From Rhodocyclus tenuis (GTDB lineage: Bacteria > Pseudomonadota > Gammaproteobacteria > Burkholderiales > Rhodocyclaceae), in assembly GCF_014197755.1 (NCBI RefSeq), contig NZ_JACIGE010000002.1:248001-312000 (forward strand): 64,000 bases of DNA, in the 5' to 3' direction. This document shows, in pieces, positions 1-13,174 of the stretch. The translations under genes were made by a program, and so were the position numbers. Numbering within the stretch: the stretch's first letter is position 1; each line of letters starts with the position of its first letter. The notes below the pieces were generated by a model, which saw nothing but the letters and a program-made list of their open reading frames with translations, made no database searches and had not been told where the DNA came from.

Positions 1-15
1 ACGATAGGCGGGCAT
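1..15 (-). CDS. 5'-terminal codons of a truncated gene, probably ilvD
   Basis: Only five codons are visible on the minus strand, reading MPAYR, before the window edge. A GGAG ribosome-binding site lies 8-9 nt upstream of the ATG. Dihydroxy-acid dehydratases (IlvD) commonly begin with MP-x-YRS, and ilvD is a frequent neighbour of lgt in betaproteobacteria, so this is my best guess. Five residues cannot prove it. Confidence 0.35.
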
Positions 16-139
16 GGCGGGACTCCGGAACGGGATGTCGGTGGCAAGGCGGGGCTGCGATGTTGGCGCCGCGCGGAAACCCTGAATTCTACCGAAGACC
101 GCCGCCACCGGGGCGGCGCCCGGCGGGCTGGCGCGACGT

Positions 140-1927
140 TCAGCGCGCCATCACCGGAAAGCTCACCGCGATCAACCAGGCGAAGCTCAGCGCACTGGCG
201 ACCGCGCCGATCAGCGGCTGGCCGGTGCGGCGATACACCCATTCGCTGAACAGACCATAGACGAGGAAGAGGACGAGGATCACCGGAATGATGATCACCA
301 GGAAGAACAGCTGCGAGGCATTGACGGCGACGGCGAGCATCAGCGAAACGAGGAAGGCGGCGCGACTCGCTGGCACCAGAGCGCGCGGCGCGCCGACGCC
401 GCGCGTTGCCCATTCCTCGACGACGAAGAAAGGCAGCGTACCAAGCAGCAGCGCGGCGATCAGCGGCGCGCGCGACACGTCCGGAATGAAGTTCGACACC
501 CAGGCGCCGGTCGGCAGGCCGACGGCGAACAGGCTGTAGGCGGAGGTCGCCAGCACGGCGAGCAGCAGCGGCTGCGTGCCGCGAGCGGTGAGCGACGCTG
601 GCGCAGATTCCGGCCCGCCAGTGCCAGCAGCGGGTGCCGCACCAGCGCCAAGCGACAGCACATCCGGGCTGCCGTCGGCCAGTGCCAGACGCGCGGCAAC
701 ACCTTCGTCGGCAACAAGGTGGCGGCCGATGAACGGTGTTTGCAGAAAGCGGCGCGACACGGAGGCGGCGATGACCGGCGGCCGCTGTTGCCGCCGGCGT
801 GTGCGCTCGACCCAGAGCAGGCCGAGTGCGCTGAGCACGGCGTAGAGTGCGAAATGCTGTACCAGATAGCCACCGAGCAGCAGCGGCAGCAGATCGGCCG
901 GCGCGTACGCCAGTAGCAGCGGTGTCGCAAGCGCCGGCAGCACGATCACCGGCCACGCCTCGCGCCAGCTCAATGCGGCGCCGAGCGGTTGCGGCGACAG
1001 CCGCGGCAGCAGGCACGACAAGGGCCAGGCGAGCAGCAGCAGACCGAGGTAAAGCAAGCCGATGGCGCCGCCGCGCGCATCGATGAAAGCGCTGCCAGCG
1101 CTGCCGCCGCTGCGGGCAAAGGCATGGTCGAGCCAGTCGGCCGTTTCGGCCAGCGTTTCGCGCGAGTAGAGAACGCCGATATGCTCGACGCCGGACGACA
1201 GTACCAGCCGGCGCGCAGTACCGTCGGCAAAGCTGCCGAAGGTTTCGCGTTCGCGCAGCTGCGTCGGCGGCGTTGCCGGACTCGCCTGCGCCACCATCTC
1301 ACGCCCCTGATCGAGCAGCATCGATGGTTCGAGCGCGCCGTAGATCACCAGCAGGTTCTTCGGCAACGTCGCCGTCACTTCCTTGGAAAAAGCCGAGGCG
1401 GCAACCGTGGCAGCGACTTCCGGATGCTCGCGCGCATAGCGGATGACGATGTCGGACGCCATCGAATGACCGACCAGCGCCAGCCGGCCGTCACCCTGCT
1501 CAAGCGTGTGGGCGTAAGCGACCACTTCGCCGAGCGACGCCAGCAGCGCGCGCGTACTGGCGTCGAGCGCAGCCTCGTCGTCGGCGCCACCGGCCAATGG
1601 CTGCGGGTTGGCGCCATGGCCGGGAAAGTCGAAGCTGAGCGCGACGTAGCCGTTGCGCGCCAGCGTCAGCGCGAAGGGTTGCATCAGTTGCTGCGAACCG
1701 GCGAAACCGTGCGCGATGACAACCACCGGCGCCTTTGCTCCGGACGCCGGCGCAAACAGCGTCGCTGGCGTCTGGCCGATGACCAGGCGGCTGACGCTGA
1801 TGCCATCCGCAGCACGCGTGAAATGCCAGACTGCCGCCGCCAGCGCGAGCAGCGCGGCAAACGCCACCAGCAGCGCCGCTGGATATGCGCCGCCCGAACG
1901 GGAGGACTTGCGGAATAACATCGACAT
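140..1927 (-). CDS. Membrane-anchored alpha/beta hydrolase with C-terminal transmembrane domain
   Basis: The 595-residue protein has an N-terminal hydrophobic segment at about residues 16-36. An alpha/beta-hydrolase domain follows at about 45-270, with an oxyanion-type HGF motif near 73 and the nucleophile elbow GHSMAS, Ser155. The second half holds several hydrophobic segments (about 290-590), so the enzyme is probably fixed in the cytoplasmic membrane with the catalytic domain on the periplasmic face. The substrate is unknown; an esterase or peptidase-like activity is possible. The ATG at 1927 opens just after the divergent promoter region shared with lgt. A second Met lies two codons in and is an equally possible start. 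Confidence 0.75.
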   Translation of the reverse strand: MSMLFRKSSRSGGAYPAALLVAFAALLALAAAVWHFTRAADGISVSRLVIGQTPATLFAPASGAKAPVVVIAHGFAGSQQLMQPFALTLARNGYVALSFDFPGHGANPQPLAGGADDEAALDASTRALLASLGEVVAYAHTLEQGDGRLALVGHSMASDIVIRYAREHPEVAATVAASAFSKEVTATLPKNLLVIYGALEPSMLLDQGREMVAQASPATPPTQLRERETFGSFADGTARRLVLSSGVEHIGVLYSRETLAETADWLDHAFARSGGSAGSAFIDARGGAIGLLYLGLLLLAWPLSCLLPRLSPQPLGAALSWREAWPVIVLPALATPLLLAYAPADLLPLLLGGYLVQHFALYAVLSALGLLWVERTRRRQQRPPVIAASVSRRFLQTPFIGRHLVADEGVAARLALADGSPDVLSLGAGAAPAAGTGGPESAPASLTARGTQPLLLAVLATSAYSLFAVGLPTGAWVSNFIPDVSRAPLIAALLLGTLPFFVVEEWATRGVGAPRALVPASRAAFLVSLMLAVAVNASQLFFLVIIIPVILVLFLVYGLFSEWVYRRTGQPLIGAVASALSFAWLIAVSFPVMAR

Positions 1928-1981
1928 GCATTGACTCCATTATCAAGGCAAGGCCGCCGGACGGGGCGGCCCGCTCTGCGC

Positions 1982-1987
1982 TAGAAT
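1982..1987 (+). promoter_or_regulatory. Candidate -10 element for lgt
   Basis: TAGAAT lies in the 131-bp divergent gap between the hydrolase and lgt, about 70 nt before the lgt ATG. No good -35 hexamer sits at 17 bp, so the assignment is weak. Confidence 0.3.
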
Positions 1988-2058
1988 CCCGGCATCCGTC
2001 ATTTTCGTAACGTCCTTGCCGGCTTCCCGCGCAACGGTCGTTTCGACACCACTCCCGC

Positions 2059-2859
2059 ATGCTCGTTCATCCGCAGTTCGATCCCGTCGCCTTCTCGCTC
2101 GGCCCACTGTCCGTGCGCTGGTACGGGCTGATGTATCTGCTCGCCTTCGTCCAGTTCTGGTGGCTCGGCCGGCAACGCATCGCCAGCCAGCCCTGGCTTG
2201 CGCGCAGCGGCTGGACGGTGACGCAGCTCGACGACCTGCTCTTCTACGGCGTGCTCGGCGTCATCGTCGGCGGCCGCCTTGGCCAGATCGTCTTCTACGA
2301 CCCCGGCTACTACTTCGCCAACCCGCTGGAAATGCTCGCCGTCTGGAAAGGCGGCATGTCTTTCCACGGCGGTTTCCTCGGCGTGCTGGTGGCGATGGCG
2401 ATCTACTCGCGCAAGACCGGCCACAGCTGGTGGGAGATCACCGATTTCATCGCGCCACTGGTACCGCTGGGACTGGCCGCCGGCCGCCTCGGCAACTTCA
2501 TCAACGGCGAACTGTGGGGCCGCGCTGCCGACGCCTCGCTGCCGTGGGCGATGGTTTTCCCGCAGGTCGACGCGCTGCCGCGCCATCCATCGCAGCTCTA
2601 CCAGGCCGGGCTCGAAGGTCTGGCGCTGTTCGTCATCCTGTGGCTGTTCGCGCGACGCGAGCGGCCGCGCGGCGCCGTTTCCGCGGTTTTCCTGATCGGT
2701 TACGGCGCTTTCCGCTTCGTCGCCGAGTACTTCCGCACGCCCGACGACGGCATTTTCGGCCAGTCCTACACGATCAGCATGGGGCAGTGGTTGTCGCTGC
2801 CGATGATCGTCGTCGGCGTTGCCCTGCTCATCCATTTCTATCGCAAGGAGTCTCGATGA
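2059..2859 (+). CDS. lgt: Prolipoprotein diacylglyceryl transferase
   Basis: This inner-membrane enzyme moves a diacylglyceryl group from phosphatidylglycerol to the lipobox cysteine of prolipoproteins, the first step of lipoprotein maturation. The 266-residue product has the usual Lgt length, multiple membrane segments, the N-terminal RWYGLMY stretch and the family signature [13 protein letters not shown] near residues 142-154. The stop overlaps the next gene in an ATGA junction, so the two are translationally coupled. No clear Shine-Dalgarno precedes the ATG. Confidence 0.97.
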   Translation: MLVHPQFDPVAFSLGPLSVRWYGLMYLLAFVQFWWLGRQRIASQPWLARSGWTVTQLDDLLFYGVLGVIVGGRLGQIVFYDPGYYFANPLEMLAVWKGGMSFHGGFLGVLVAMAIYSRKTGHSWWEITDFIAPLVPLGLAAGRLGNFINGELWGRAADASLPWAMVFPQVDALPRHPSQLYQAGLEGLALFVILWLFARRERPRGAVSAVFLIGYGAFRFVAEYFRTPDDGIFGQSYTISMGQWLSLPMIVVGVALLIHFYRKESR

Positions 2860-3329
2860 ATCGCCCGTTCAAGGTCCTCGGCATCCAGCAGATCGCCATC
2901 GGCGGACCCGACAAGACCCGGCTGCGCAAGCTGTGGATCGAGATGCTCGGTCTTGAGATCACCGGCAACTTCGTCAGCGAACGCGAGAACGTCGACGAGG
3001 ACATCGCCGCCATCGGCAGCGGTCCGTTCAAGGTCGAGGTCGACCTGATGCAGCCGCTCGACGCCGAAAAGAAGCCGGCCGTGCATGCGACACCGCTCAA
3101 CCACGTCGGCCTGTGGATCGACGACCTGCCCGTGGCGGTGGAGTGGCTGACGGCACAGGGCGTGCGCTTCGCGCCGGGCGGAATCCGCCGCGGCGCCGCT
3201 GGTTTCGACATCACCTTCCTGCACCCGAAAGCCAGCGACGAATTCCCCATCGCCGGCGAAGGCGTGCTGATCGAACTGGTGCAGGCACCGCCGGAAGTCG
3301 TCGCGGCTTTCGCCCGGCTCGCCCCTTAA
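2856..3329 (+). CDS. VOC-superfamily protein, possible methylmalonyl-CoA epimerase
   Basis: This 157-residue glyoxalase-fold protein has two VOC beta-alpha modules (about residues 5-65 and 75-150). The stretch [10 protein letters not shown] and the closing GVLIELVQ resemble the metal-binding end of methylmalonyl-CoA epimerases. An epimerase would convert (S)- to (R)-methylmalonyl-CoA, the step between the carboxylase and mutase encoded 3-9 kb downstream. The start has a strong AAGGAG site and overlaps the lgt stop. The function is inferred from family features and context; another VOC lyase or dioxygenase activity is possible. Confidence 0.7.
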   Translation: MNRPFKVLGIQQIAIGGPDKTRLRKLWIEMLGLEITGNFVSERENVDEDIAAIGSGPFKVEVDLMQPLDAEKKPAVHATPLNHVGLWIDDLPVAVEWLTAQGVRFAPGGIRRGAAGFDITFLHPKASDEFPIAGEGVLIELVQAPPEVVAAFARLAP

Positions 3330-3347
3330 AACCACCGTCTTCCATGC

Positions 3348-3430
3348 TGCGGATCGCCGGCAAGATCCGCACCGTACTGCGCTACTACCCTGCCGGCGTG
3401 GCTGCGAAAGCTGCGCGCGGCAAGCGCGCA
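3348..3430. other. Two small hairpins in the gap after the VOC gene
   Basis: The 166-bp gap holds a perfect 8-bp stem (TGCGGATC at 3348-3355 with GATCCGCA at 3364-3371) and a perfect 7-bp stem (TGCGCGC at 3412-3418 with GCGCGCA at 3424-3430). Neither is followed by a T run, so they are not convincing intrinsic terminators. Confidence 0.4.
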
Positions 3431-3495
3431 ACTGCTACGCTGAATACCGCCTGGCGACCCGCCGGGCAGCGAGAACACGTCGAGGACAGCGCCCC

Positions 3496-5283
3496 ATGAC
3501 CTGGTTCAACCTGCCGCTGACGCAAGACCCGCCGAGCGGCGACGGTGCCAATGCCGCCACTCCCGTCGTCGTTGACGCGGCCAGCGCCAGCGCCTGGCTG
3601 GCACGGCAACCGCAGGCCAATGCGCTGGGCCTGCAGAGCTCGCTGCTGCAGGCGCTGGAAGCGATGAACGGCTGGCGCCTGCCGGCGCAAAAGCGCTTCG
3701 ACGCACTCGAGGCTTTGCGCGAGACGCTGTTTGCCGTCGACGACGAATGCCGGCGACGCTTTGAGCGCAAGCCGCTGCCGCTGGCCGAGAACGAGCAACG
3801 GGTGTTCGACACCGCGCGCCGCCTCTGGCACGCCGCGGCGACCGGCTATCTGCACTGCCTGCGCAGCGCGGTCGATGCCACTGCGTCCGGTGGCGATCCG
3901 GCTCGCATTACGCAGTTCGCCGCCTGCGTCGCGCACCGCGCGCTGGTCAGCCTGCGTCTCGAACTGACCAACAACCTGCTCGCCGCACACGAAGCCGATG
4001 GCACGCTGTGGCGGAATCTGCACGCGATACTGGCGACGGCGGAAGAGTTCGGCGTGCGCGACACGACGGTAGTTGACCGCTTGCTTGGCGAAACACGCGA
4101 TTCAACGATCGGTGGCCAGTACGCAATGGCGCTGCTGCTTCACCTGGCGCAGGCCTGGTCACTATCGCGCGTGCAGTTCCTGGCTTGCAGCCGCTGGTTT
4201 GCCCGCTGGCGCGAGACAGTACCCGTGCTGAGCGAACGCCCACAGCGGGACGACGCCTCCGGCAAAGCCGCTGCGGCAGCGCCGACGCGACTGCTCGCCC
4301 TCGACCTCGCGCTCGACCGGGCCCTGCCGCGTCGCGGCGAGGTTCCCGGCATCCCGCGCTGGCTGGTGCTCGACGGCGTACTGCGCAAGATGCGGCAGCG
4401 CCGGCGTGCGCTGGCCGAGGGCGAATCGCCGGAAGCGCTGAAACTCGGCAGCGAACTGTCTGCCGACGATTGCAGCAAGCTGCTCGATACGCTGATGGCA
4501 CGCCTGAAGGAAGCCGCGCGGCGAGCGCCCTTGCGCGCCTGTGACGGAACGAACGGCAGCGAATCCCCGCGTCTCGGCGTCGTTGCCGGCTTGCCCGACA
4601 TCTATCACTGGTTGGGCGGCCCGACGCTCGCGGCGACAGACGACGCAGCGCTGCGCCTGCAGCGGCGGGAACAGGAACAGATCGCCATCTTCGGCCATGT
4701 CGTGCGCAACGAGGCAACGGCGATCACACCTGAAGTCTGGCAGCTGGCGCAGGAAGAATGCGACGCCTGTCAGGCCGAAGACGCTGGTACCGATCCGGCG
4801 AAGGCCAACCAGCGCCAGCTCCGCCTGTGCCGGCCGGCCGGCACAGGCAGTGGTCGCCTGTCGCCGCGCGAACTGATCGCAGCCAAGCTGCCCGGCGAAA
4901 CGGGCGTGCAGTTGCTGCGCGTCGATAGCGTCCTCGCCCGGTTGGACGGATCGCTGTCGCTGCTCGTTCATCTGCTGCCGGGCACGCCACAGGCGCTGCT
5001 GGCGGAAGCGCGCGAGCGCAGCGGCGGCCGCCAGCTGCGCGAAACAGCGCTGTTGCTGGCCATCACGGAGTCAGCGGCGGCCAGCGATTCGCTCACCGGC
5101 CAGGACGATGTCCCGCAGCCAGGCGACGGCAAACAGCAGTATCTGGCCGTCGTGCCGGCAGGGCTGCCCGGCCGCAGCAGCGCGCTCGCCCTCAATGGCA
5201 GCGACAAGCACCGTTATCGGCTGCTGCAGTGCCGCGAACACGGCGTCGGCGATGAAGTCTGGGAGTGCAGCGCCGCGCCCTGA
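3496..5283 (+). CDS. Unrecognised 595-residue cytoplasmic protein
   Basis: I do not recognise this protein. It has no signal peptide and no membrane segment. The first 250 residues are helix-rich with many Leu, Ala and Arg residues and conserved-looking Trp positions. A polar linker follows at about 250-265, then another helical region to about 430. The C-terminal third (about 440-595) looks like a mixed beta domain with alternating hydrophobic residues. The start is supported by a GAGGACAG site about 9 nt upstream. The gene stands alone between the VOC gene and a strong terminator. Codon usage matches its neighbours, which argues for a real gene. Confidence 0.7.
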   Translation: MTWFNLPLTQDPPSGDGANAATPVVVDAASASAWLARQPQANALGLQSSLLQALEAMNGWRLPAQKRFDALEALRETLFAVDDECRRRFERKPLPLAENEQRVFDTARRLWHAAATGYLHCLRSAVDATASGGDPARITQFAACVAHRALVSLRLELTNNLLAAHEADGTLWRNLHAILATAEEFGVRDTTVVDRLLGETRDSTIGGQYAMALLLHLAQAWSLSRVQFLACSRWFARWRETVPVLSERPQRDDASGKAAAAAPTRLLALDLALDRALPRRGEVPGIPRWLVLDGVLRKMRQRRRALAEGESPEALKLGSELSADDCSKLLDTLMARLKEAARRAPLRACDGTNGSESPRLGVVAGLPDIYHWLGGPTLAATDDAALRLQRREQEQIAIFGHVVRNEATAITPEVWQLAQEECDACQAEDAGTDPAKANQRQLRLCRPAGTGSGRLSPRELIAAKLPGETGVQLLRVDSVLARLDGSLSLLVHLLPGTPQALLAEARERSGGRQLRETALLLAITESAAASDSLTGQDDVPQPGDGKQQYLAVVPAGLPGRSSALALNGSDKHRYRLLQCREHGVGDEVWECSAAP

Positions 5284-5292
5284 GCTGCAAGA

Positions 5293-5326
5293 AAAAAGCC
5301 GCAGCCAATGATGGCGGCGGCTTTTT
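5293..5326. terminator. Bidirectional intrinsic terminator
   Basis: AAAAAGCCGC (5293-5302) pairs with GCGGCTTTTT (5317-5326), giving a 10-bp stem with an A run on one side and a T run on the other. It lies between the convergent 595-residue gene and pccA and can serve both strands. Confidence 0.9.
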
Positions 5327-5379
5327 GCCGGGCTGCGGGAGCAGGAAAGCTGTCCGGCGCCCGCAGCTGACCCGAGCGC

Positions 5380-7368
5380 TTATTCGAACTCGATGATCAC
5401 CTCGTCGACCGACAGGCTCTCGCCGGTCTTGGCGACGATCTTCTTCACCTTGCAGTCCTGCTCGGCCTTGAGGATGTTTTCCATCTTCATCGCCTCAATC
5501 ACCGCCAGCTTCTCGCCGGCCTTGACCTCCTGACCTTCGCGCACGGCAAGCTCGCGCAACAGGCCCGGCATCGGCGACAGCAGGAAGCGTGACAGATCGG
5601 GCGGCGCCTTTTCCGGCATCAGCGCCAGCAGTTCGGCAGCGCGCGCGGTGACGACGGTGAGGTCGATCTGCGCGCCCCAGTGGAAGAAGCGGTACTTCAT
5701 GCGGTGGCGTTCGAGCTGCAGCGTGAATTCCTCGCCGTTGCAGATGCCGCGCATGATCGGCTCGCCGAGGCGCCAGCCGGAAACGATCTCGAAGTGACGT
5801 CCCTGGTAGTCGACCAGATAGCCGCCGTCGATCGGCCGGGCAACGACCTGATGCTGCACACCGTCGCGCAGGACGACCCAGTCGTCGCCGACCTTGCGCT
5901 CGTGGCCCGGCAACTGCCCGGAGACGTGCGCGGCGCGGTCCATGAAGCGGCGATGCACGAAAGCGGCAACCGAGATCAGGAAGGCCGGATCGTCGGGCGG
6001 CACCATCGACGCGTCGAAGCCCTTCGGGTATTCCTCGGCGATGAAACCGGTATTGAACTTGCCCGACTGGAAGCGCGGGTGCTGCATCAGCGCCGACTGG
6101 AACGGGATGTTGGTGTTGATGCCGCGGATGACGAAGGCGTTGAGCGCACCGCGCATGCGCGCAATGGCCTGCGCGCGGTTGGTGCCATGCACGATCAGCT
6201 TGCCGATCATCGAGTCGTAGAACATCGAGATCTCGCCGCCCTCATAGACGCCGGTATCGACGCGCACGCGGCCTTCGATTTCGGCGGGCGGCTCGAACTT
6301 CACCAGACGTCCGGTCGACGGCAGGAAGCCGCGGAACGGATCTTCGGCGTTGATGCGGCATTCCATCGCCCAGCCGTCGCGGCGGATGTCTTCCTGCGCG
6401 AAGGGCAGCGGCTCGCCAGCGGCAACGCGGATCATCAGTTCGACGAGGTCGAGACCGGTGATCATTTCGGTGACCGGATGCTCGACCTGCAGACGCGTGT
6501 TCATTTCGAGGAAGTAGAACGAGCGGTCGGCACCGACGACGAACTCGACGGTACCGGCCGACTGGTAATTCACCGCCTTGGCCAGTGCCACCGCCTGCTC
6601 GCCCATCGCCTTGCGCGTGGCGTCGTCGAGGAAGGGCGACGGCGCTTCTTCGATCACCTTCTGGTGACGGCGCTGAATCGAGCACTCGCGTTCCCACAGG
6701 TAAACCGTGTTGCCCTGCGCGTCGCCGAGCACCTGGATTTCGATGTGGCGCGGTTCGACGACGAACTTCTCGATGAAGACGCGATCGTCGCCGAAACTGT
6801 TACGCGCTTCGCTGACGCAGGAGGCAAAGCCTTCGTGCGCTTCCTTGTCGTTGTAGGCAACGCGCAGGCCCTTGCCGCCGCCGCCGGCGGAGGCCTTGAT
6901 CATCACCGGATAGCCGATGTTTTTCGCGATTTCGACCGCCTCGTCGGGGCCGGCGATGGCCGCGTTGTAGCCGGGGATGGTGTTGACGCCGGCCGCCATT
7001 GCCAGCTTTTTCGACTCGATCTTGTCGCCCATTTTGGCGACCGAATAGTGCTTCGGGCCGATGAAGACGATGCCTTCCTCTTCCAGGCGACGCGAGAACT
7101 CGGCGTTCTCGGAAAGGAAGCCGTAGCCCGGATGCACGGCCTCGGCGCCGGTCTGCTTGCAGGCGGCGATGATGTTGTCCATCACCAGATACGACTCTTT
7201 CGACGCCGCCGGGCCGATGCAGACGGCTTCGTCAGCGTACTCGACGTGACGCGCGTCGCGGTCGGCTTCGGAATAGACGGCGACGGTGGCGATGCCCATC
7301 TTGCGGGCAGTCTTGATCACGCGGCAGGCGATCTCGCCGCGATTGGCAATCAGAATTTTCTTGAACAT
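5380..7368 (-). CDS. pccA: Propionyl-/acetyl-CoA carboxylase alpha subunit (biotin carboxylase plus BCCP)
   Basis: ATP-dependent carboxylation of biotin and carriage of the carboxyl group, for propionyl-CoA to (S)-methylmalonyl-CoA. The 662-residue product starts MFKKILIANRGEI. It has a biotin-carboxylase N domain, an ATP-grasp domain with the Gly-rich GGGGKG loop, the BC C-terminal domain, a linker domain, and a biotinyl domain with EAMKMEN (biotinyl Lys628) near the C terminus. The reading frame stays open about 130 codons upstream, but that region overlaps pccB; the ATG at 7368 has an AGGAC site and leaves a 20-bp gap after pccB. It is the last gene of the mutase operon, ending at the shared terminator. 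Propionyl- rather than acetyl-CoA specificity is inferred from context. Confidence 0.93.
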   Translation of the reverse strand: MFKKILIANRGEIACRVIKTARKMGIATVAVYSEADRDARHVEYADEAVCIGPAASKESYLVMDNIIAACKQTGAEAVHPGYGFLSENAEFSRRLEEEGIVFIGPKHYSVAKMGDKIESKKLAMAAGVNTIPGYNAAIAGPDEAVEIAKNIGYPVMIKASAGGGGKGLRVAYNDKEAHEGFASCVSEARNSFGDDRVFIEKFVVEPRHIEIQVLGDAQGNTVYLWERECSIQRRHQKVIEEAPSPFLDDATRKAMGEQAVALAKAVNYQSAGTVEFVVGADRSFYFLEMNTRLQVEHPVTEMITGLDLVELMIRVAAGEPLPFAQEDIRRDGWAMECRINAEDPFRGFLPSTGRLVKFEPPAEIEGRVRVDTGVYEGGEISMFYDSMIGKLIVHGTNRAQAIARMRGALNAFVIRGINTNIPFQSALMQHPRFQSGKFNTGFIAEEYPKGFDASMVPPDDPAFLISVAAFVHRRFMDRAAHVSGQLPGHERKVGDDWVVLRDGVQHQVVARPIDGGYLVDYQGRHFEIVSGWRLGEPIMRGICNGEEFTLQLERHRMKYRFFHWGAQIDLTVVTARAAELLALMPEKAPPDLSRFLLSPMPGLLRELAVREGQEVKAGEKLAVIEAMKMENILKAEQDCKVKKIVAKTGESLSVDEVIIEFE

Positions 7369-7388
7369 GGGTCCTGTCCTCTCGCGGC

Positions 7389-8921
<1,533 letters not shown>

Positions 8922-8949
8922 GAAGTGCTCCCTAAGTTCGGATTCAGAA

Positions 8950-9948
8950 TCAGCGAACCTGCAAATGGTCGAGCAGGGTTTGCGCAGCTGCGGCGGGCGT
9001 CGTGCGCCCGGCCGCGACCGCTGCGGAGAGGGGTTCGAGTTCGGCGCGCACTGCCGGATGGGCGTGAAAACGCCGGCGCAATCCGGAATCGATCTGCGCC
9101 CACATCCAGTCTAGTGCCTGCCGCTGGCGGCGGGCGGCGAATTCGCCGCAGGCCGTCATGTTTGTCCGGTAACGTTCGATTTCAGCCCAGAAGGCGTCGA
9201 TTCCCTGCTTCTGCAGCGCCGACAGGACCAGCACCGCCGGCCGCCAACCGGCGATGCTCGGGCGCAGCATCGACATTGCCGTCTGCATCTGGCTGCGCGC
9301 GACAGCGGCGGCGCGCGGATCGATGTCGGCCTTGTTGATGACGACGAGGTCGGCGATCTCGACGATGCCCTTTTTCATCGCCTGCAGATCGTCACCGGCG
9401 TTCGGCAACTGCAGCAGGACGAAGACATCGACCATGCCGGCGACGGTGGTCTCGCTCTGACCGACGCCGACCGTCTCGACGATGATGACGTCGAAACCGG
9501 CGGCTTCGCAGACGAGGATCGCCTCGCGCGTCATCTCGGCGACACCGCCTAAGCTGCCCGCCGACGGGCTCGGCCGGATGAAGGCTTCCTCGCGCTGGCA
9601 CAGGCTTTCCATGCGCGTCTTGTCGCCGAGGATCGAGCCACCTGAAATCGACGACGAAGGATCGACAGCCAGCACCGCCAGCCGATGGCCGGCGTCGAGC
9701 AGGTGATTGCCGAGTGCTTCGATGAAGGTCGATTTGCCGGCACCCGGCGAGCCGGAAATGCCGATGCGGATCGAATTGCCGCTGTGCGGCAGCAGCTCAG
9801 CGACGACAGCGCGCGCGCGCTGCTGATGATCGGCACGAGTCGATTCGATCAGCGTGATGGTCTTCGCCAGCGCGCGCCGGCCACGCGTGCGAACGCCGTC
9901 GACCAGTGCCTGATCAACGGGCGAAAGCGACGGCGTGGGCTCGCGCAT
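8950..9948 (-). CDS. meaB: Methylmalonyl-CoA mutase chaperone GTPase MeaB
   Basis: G3E-family GTPase that protects methylmalonyl-CoA mutase and gates adenosylcobalamin loading. The 332-residue protein has the Walker A sequence GSPGAGKST at 66-74, a downstream ETVGVGQSE switch region and an NKAD guanine-specificity motif. It lies 18 bp downstream of the mutase stop, the usual pairing. Older annotations call this family ArgK or LAO/AO transport ATPase; the context rules that role out. Confidence 0.96.
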   Translation of the reverse strand: MREPTPSLSPVDQALVDGVRTRGRRALAKTITLIESTRADHQQRARAVVAELLPHSGNSIRIGISGSPGAGKSTFIEALGNHLLDAGHRLAVLAVDPSSSISGGSILGDKTRMESLCQREEAFIRPSPSAGSLGGVAEMTREAILVCEAAGFDVIIVETVGVGQSETTVAGMVDVFVLLQLPNAGDDLQAMKKGIVEIADLVVINKADIDPRAAAVARSQMQTAMSMLRPSIAGWRPAVLVLSALQKQGIDAFWAEIERYRTNMTACGEFAARRQRQALDWMWAQIDSGLRRRFHAHPAVRAELEPLSAAVAAGRTTPAAAAQTLLDHLQVR

Positions 9949-9966
9949 CGGGCCGGGCCGTTTGCG

Positions 9967-12129
<2,163 letters not shown>

Positions 12130-12213
12130 GTAAGAACCTTTCACGAAAGCGGATCGACGAAGCGCCTGCCGACGCCTGCCGGGCATCGACGCCGGGCAAG
12201 ACAACGCGCGAGC

Positions 12214-12242
12214 TTGACACTCGAAACCCTTGATAATACTGT
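12214..12242 (+). promoter_or_regulatory. Candidate promoter of the FCD regulator gene
   Basis: TTGACA (12214-12219), 17 bp, TACTGT (12237-12242). Transcription would start about 12249, only a few nt before the ATG at 12253, giving a nearly leaderless message. Confidence 0.45.
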
Positions 12243-12262
12243 ATCCATAATTATGAATGCAA
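12233..12262 (-). promoter_or_regulatory. Candidate promoter of the mcm operon
   Basis: On the minus strand TTGCAT (12262-12257), 18 bp, TATTAT (12238-12233). It faces the regulator promoter, and the two -10 regions overlap. It predicts a leader of about 97 nt before the mcm ATG. Confidence 0.4.
12236..12255. promoter_or_regulatory. Palindromic operator candidate for the FCD regulator
   Basis: ATAC-T-GTAT at 12236-12244 is an inverted repeat with a one-base centre, a form typical of GntR/FCD operators. It is followed by the perfect 10-bp palindrome CATAATTATG at 12246-12255, which includes the regulator's start codon. The sites overlap both divergent promoters, so one bound regulator could control both. 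Confidence 0.5.
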
Positions 12263-13011
12263 GGCCGCAACCACCCAATTCGACGCCTGTCGGCGACGCC
12301 GGAAACAGCGCCAGAAACGGCGACGCTCCGGGCGGCGTCGCGCCCCCCGCACGCATCGCGCAGACCGCCCTTTATCTCGAAGTCGCCGAGCGGCTGCGGC
12401 AGAGCATTTTCGCTCACGAACTGGCACCGGGCGACTGGGTCGACGAGCAGGCGCTCGCTGCCGATTACGGCATCAGCCGCACGCCGCTGCGCGAAGCGCT
12501 CAAGGTGCTGGCCACAGAGGGACTGGTGACCCTGAAGCCGCGGCGCGGCTGCTATGTGACCGAAGTTTCCGAGCAGGACCTCGACGACATCTTTCCGCTG
12601 ATGGCGATGCTCGAGGGTCGCAGCGCCTGGGAAGCCGCCCGCAAGTGTCAGCCCGAAGACCTCGCACGACTCGAGGAAATCCACGCCAGGCTCGAGTCCT
12701 ACGCCGCCGCCAACCAGGTCGACCTGTTCTTCGAAGCCAATCAGGACTTCCACCGGCTGATCCAGGAGCTTTCCGGCAATCGCTGGCTGCTGCAACTGGC
12801 GCAGGATCTGCGCAAGGTACTCAAACTGACGCGCATGTATTCACTCACCGTCGACGGCCGCCTGCAGCAAGCCATGGCCGAACACCAGGTGATCATGGCC
12901 GCCCTGCGCCAGCGCGATGCCGACGCCGCCGAAGCAGCGATGCGGGATCACCTGCTCGCCGGCCGCAAGGCGCTCGCCCGTCCACTCGGCGCACGCCCCC
13001 CGGCTGCTTGA
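12253..13011 (+). CDS. GntR/FCD-family transcriptional regulator
   Basis: DNA-binding regulator of the FadR/FCD type, 252 residues. After a low-complexity N-terminal tail of about 40 residues comes a winged helix-turn-helix at about 42-105, with [12 protein letters not shown] as the recognition-helix region. A helical FCD ligand-binding domain fills the rest. It is divergent from the mcm operon with a 123-bp gap holding overlapping promoters and palindromes. It therefore most likely senses a pathway intermediate such as an acyl-CoA or organic acid and controls that operon and itself. The start is the first ATG after the mcm promoter region and has no Shine-Dalgarno. Confidence 0.85.
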   Translation: MNARPQPPNSTPVGDAGNSARNGDAPGGVAPPARIAQTALYLEVAERLRQSIFAHELAPGDWVDEQALAADYGISRTPLREALKVLATEGLVTLKPRRGCYVTEVSEQDLDDIFPLMAMLEGRSAWEAARKCQPEDLARLEEIHARLESYAAANQVDLFFEANQDFHRLIQELSGNRWLLQLAQDLRKVLKLTRMYSLTVDGRLQQAMAEHQVIMAALRQRDADAAEAAMRDHLLAGRKALARPLGARPPAA

Positions 13012-13174
13012 GCTTTGGGCACTACGGCAAACCGTCAGCACAGCGCCAAAATGATCGGCCCCGTATTCAGACCAGCGACGCCGCTGCTCGCCCGGGAAAC
13101 GGCTGCTCCGCTGCGCTGCGCAGTGCAGCCTCCTGCGCCTTGACCTTCTTTCATCACTACCTACGTCAATCATC

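Noticed and set aside
101-117. GCCGCC/GGCGGC hairpin downstream of the hydrolase gene
   Set aside because: Only a 6-bp stem in very GC-rich sequence, no T run; too likely by chance.
12130-12795. N-terminal extension of methylmalonyl-CoA mutase by more than 200 codons
   Set aside because: The extension overlaps the divergent FCD regulator and the promoter region; the family start and a ribosome site are at 12129.
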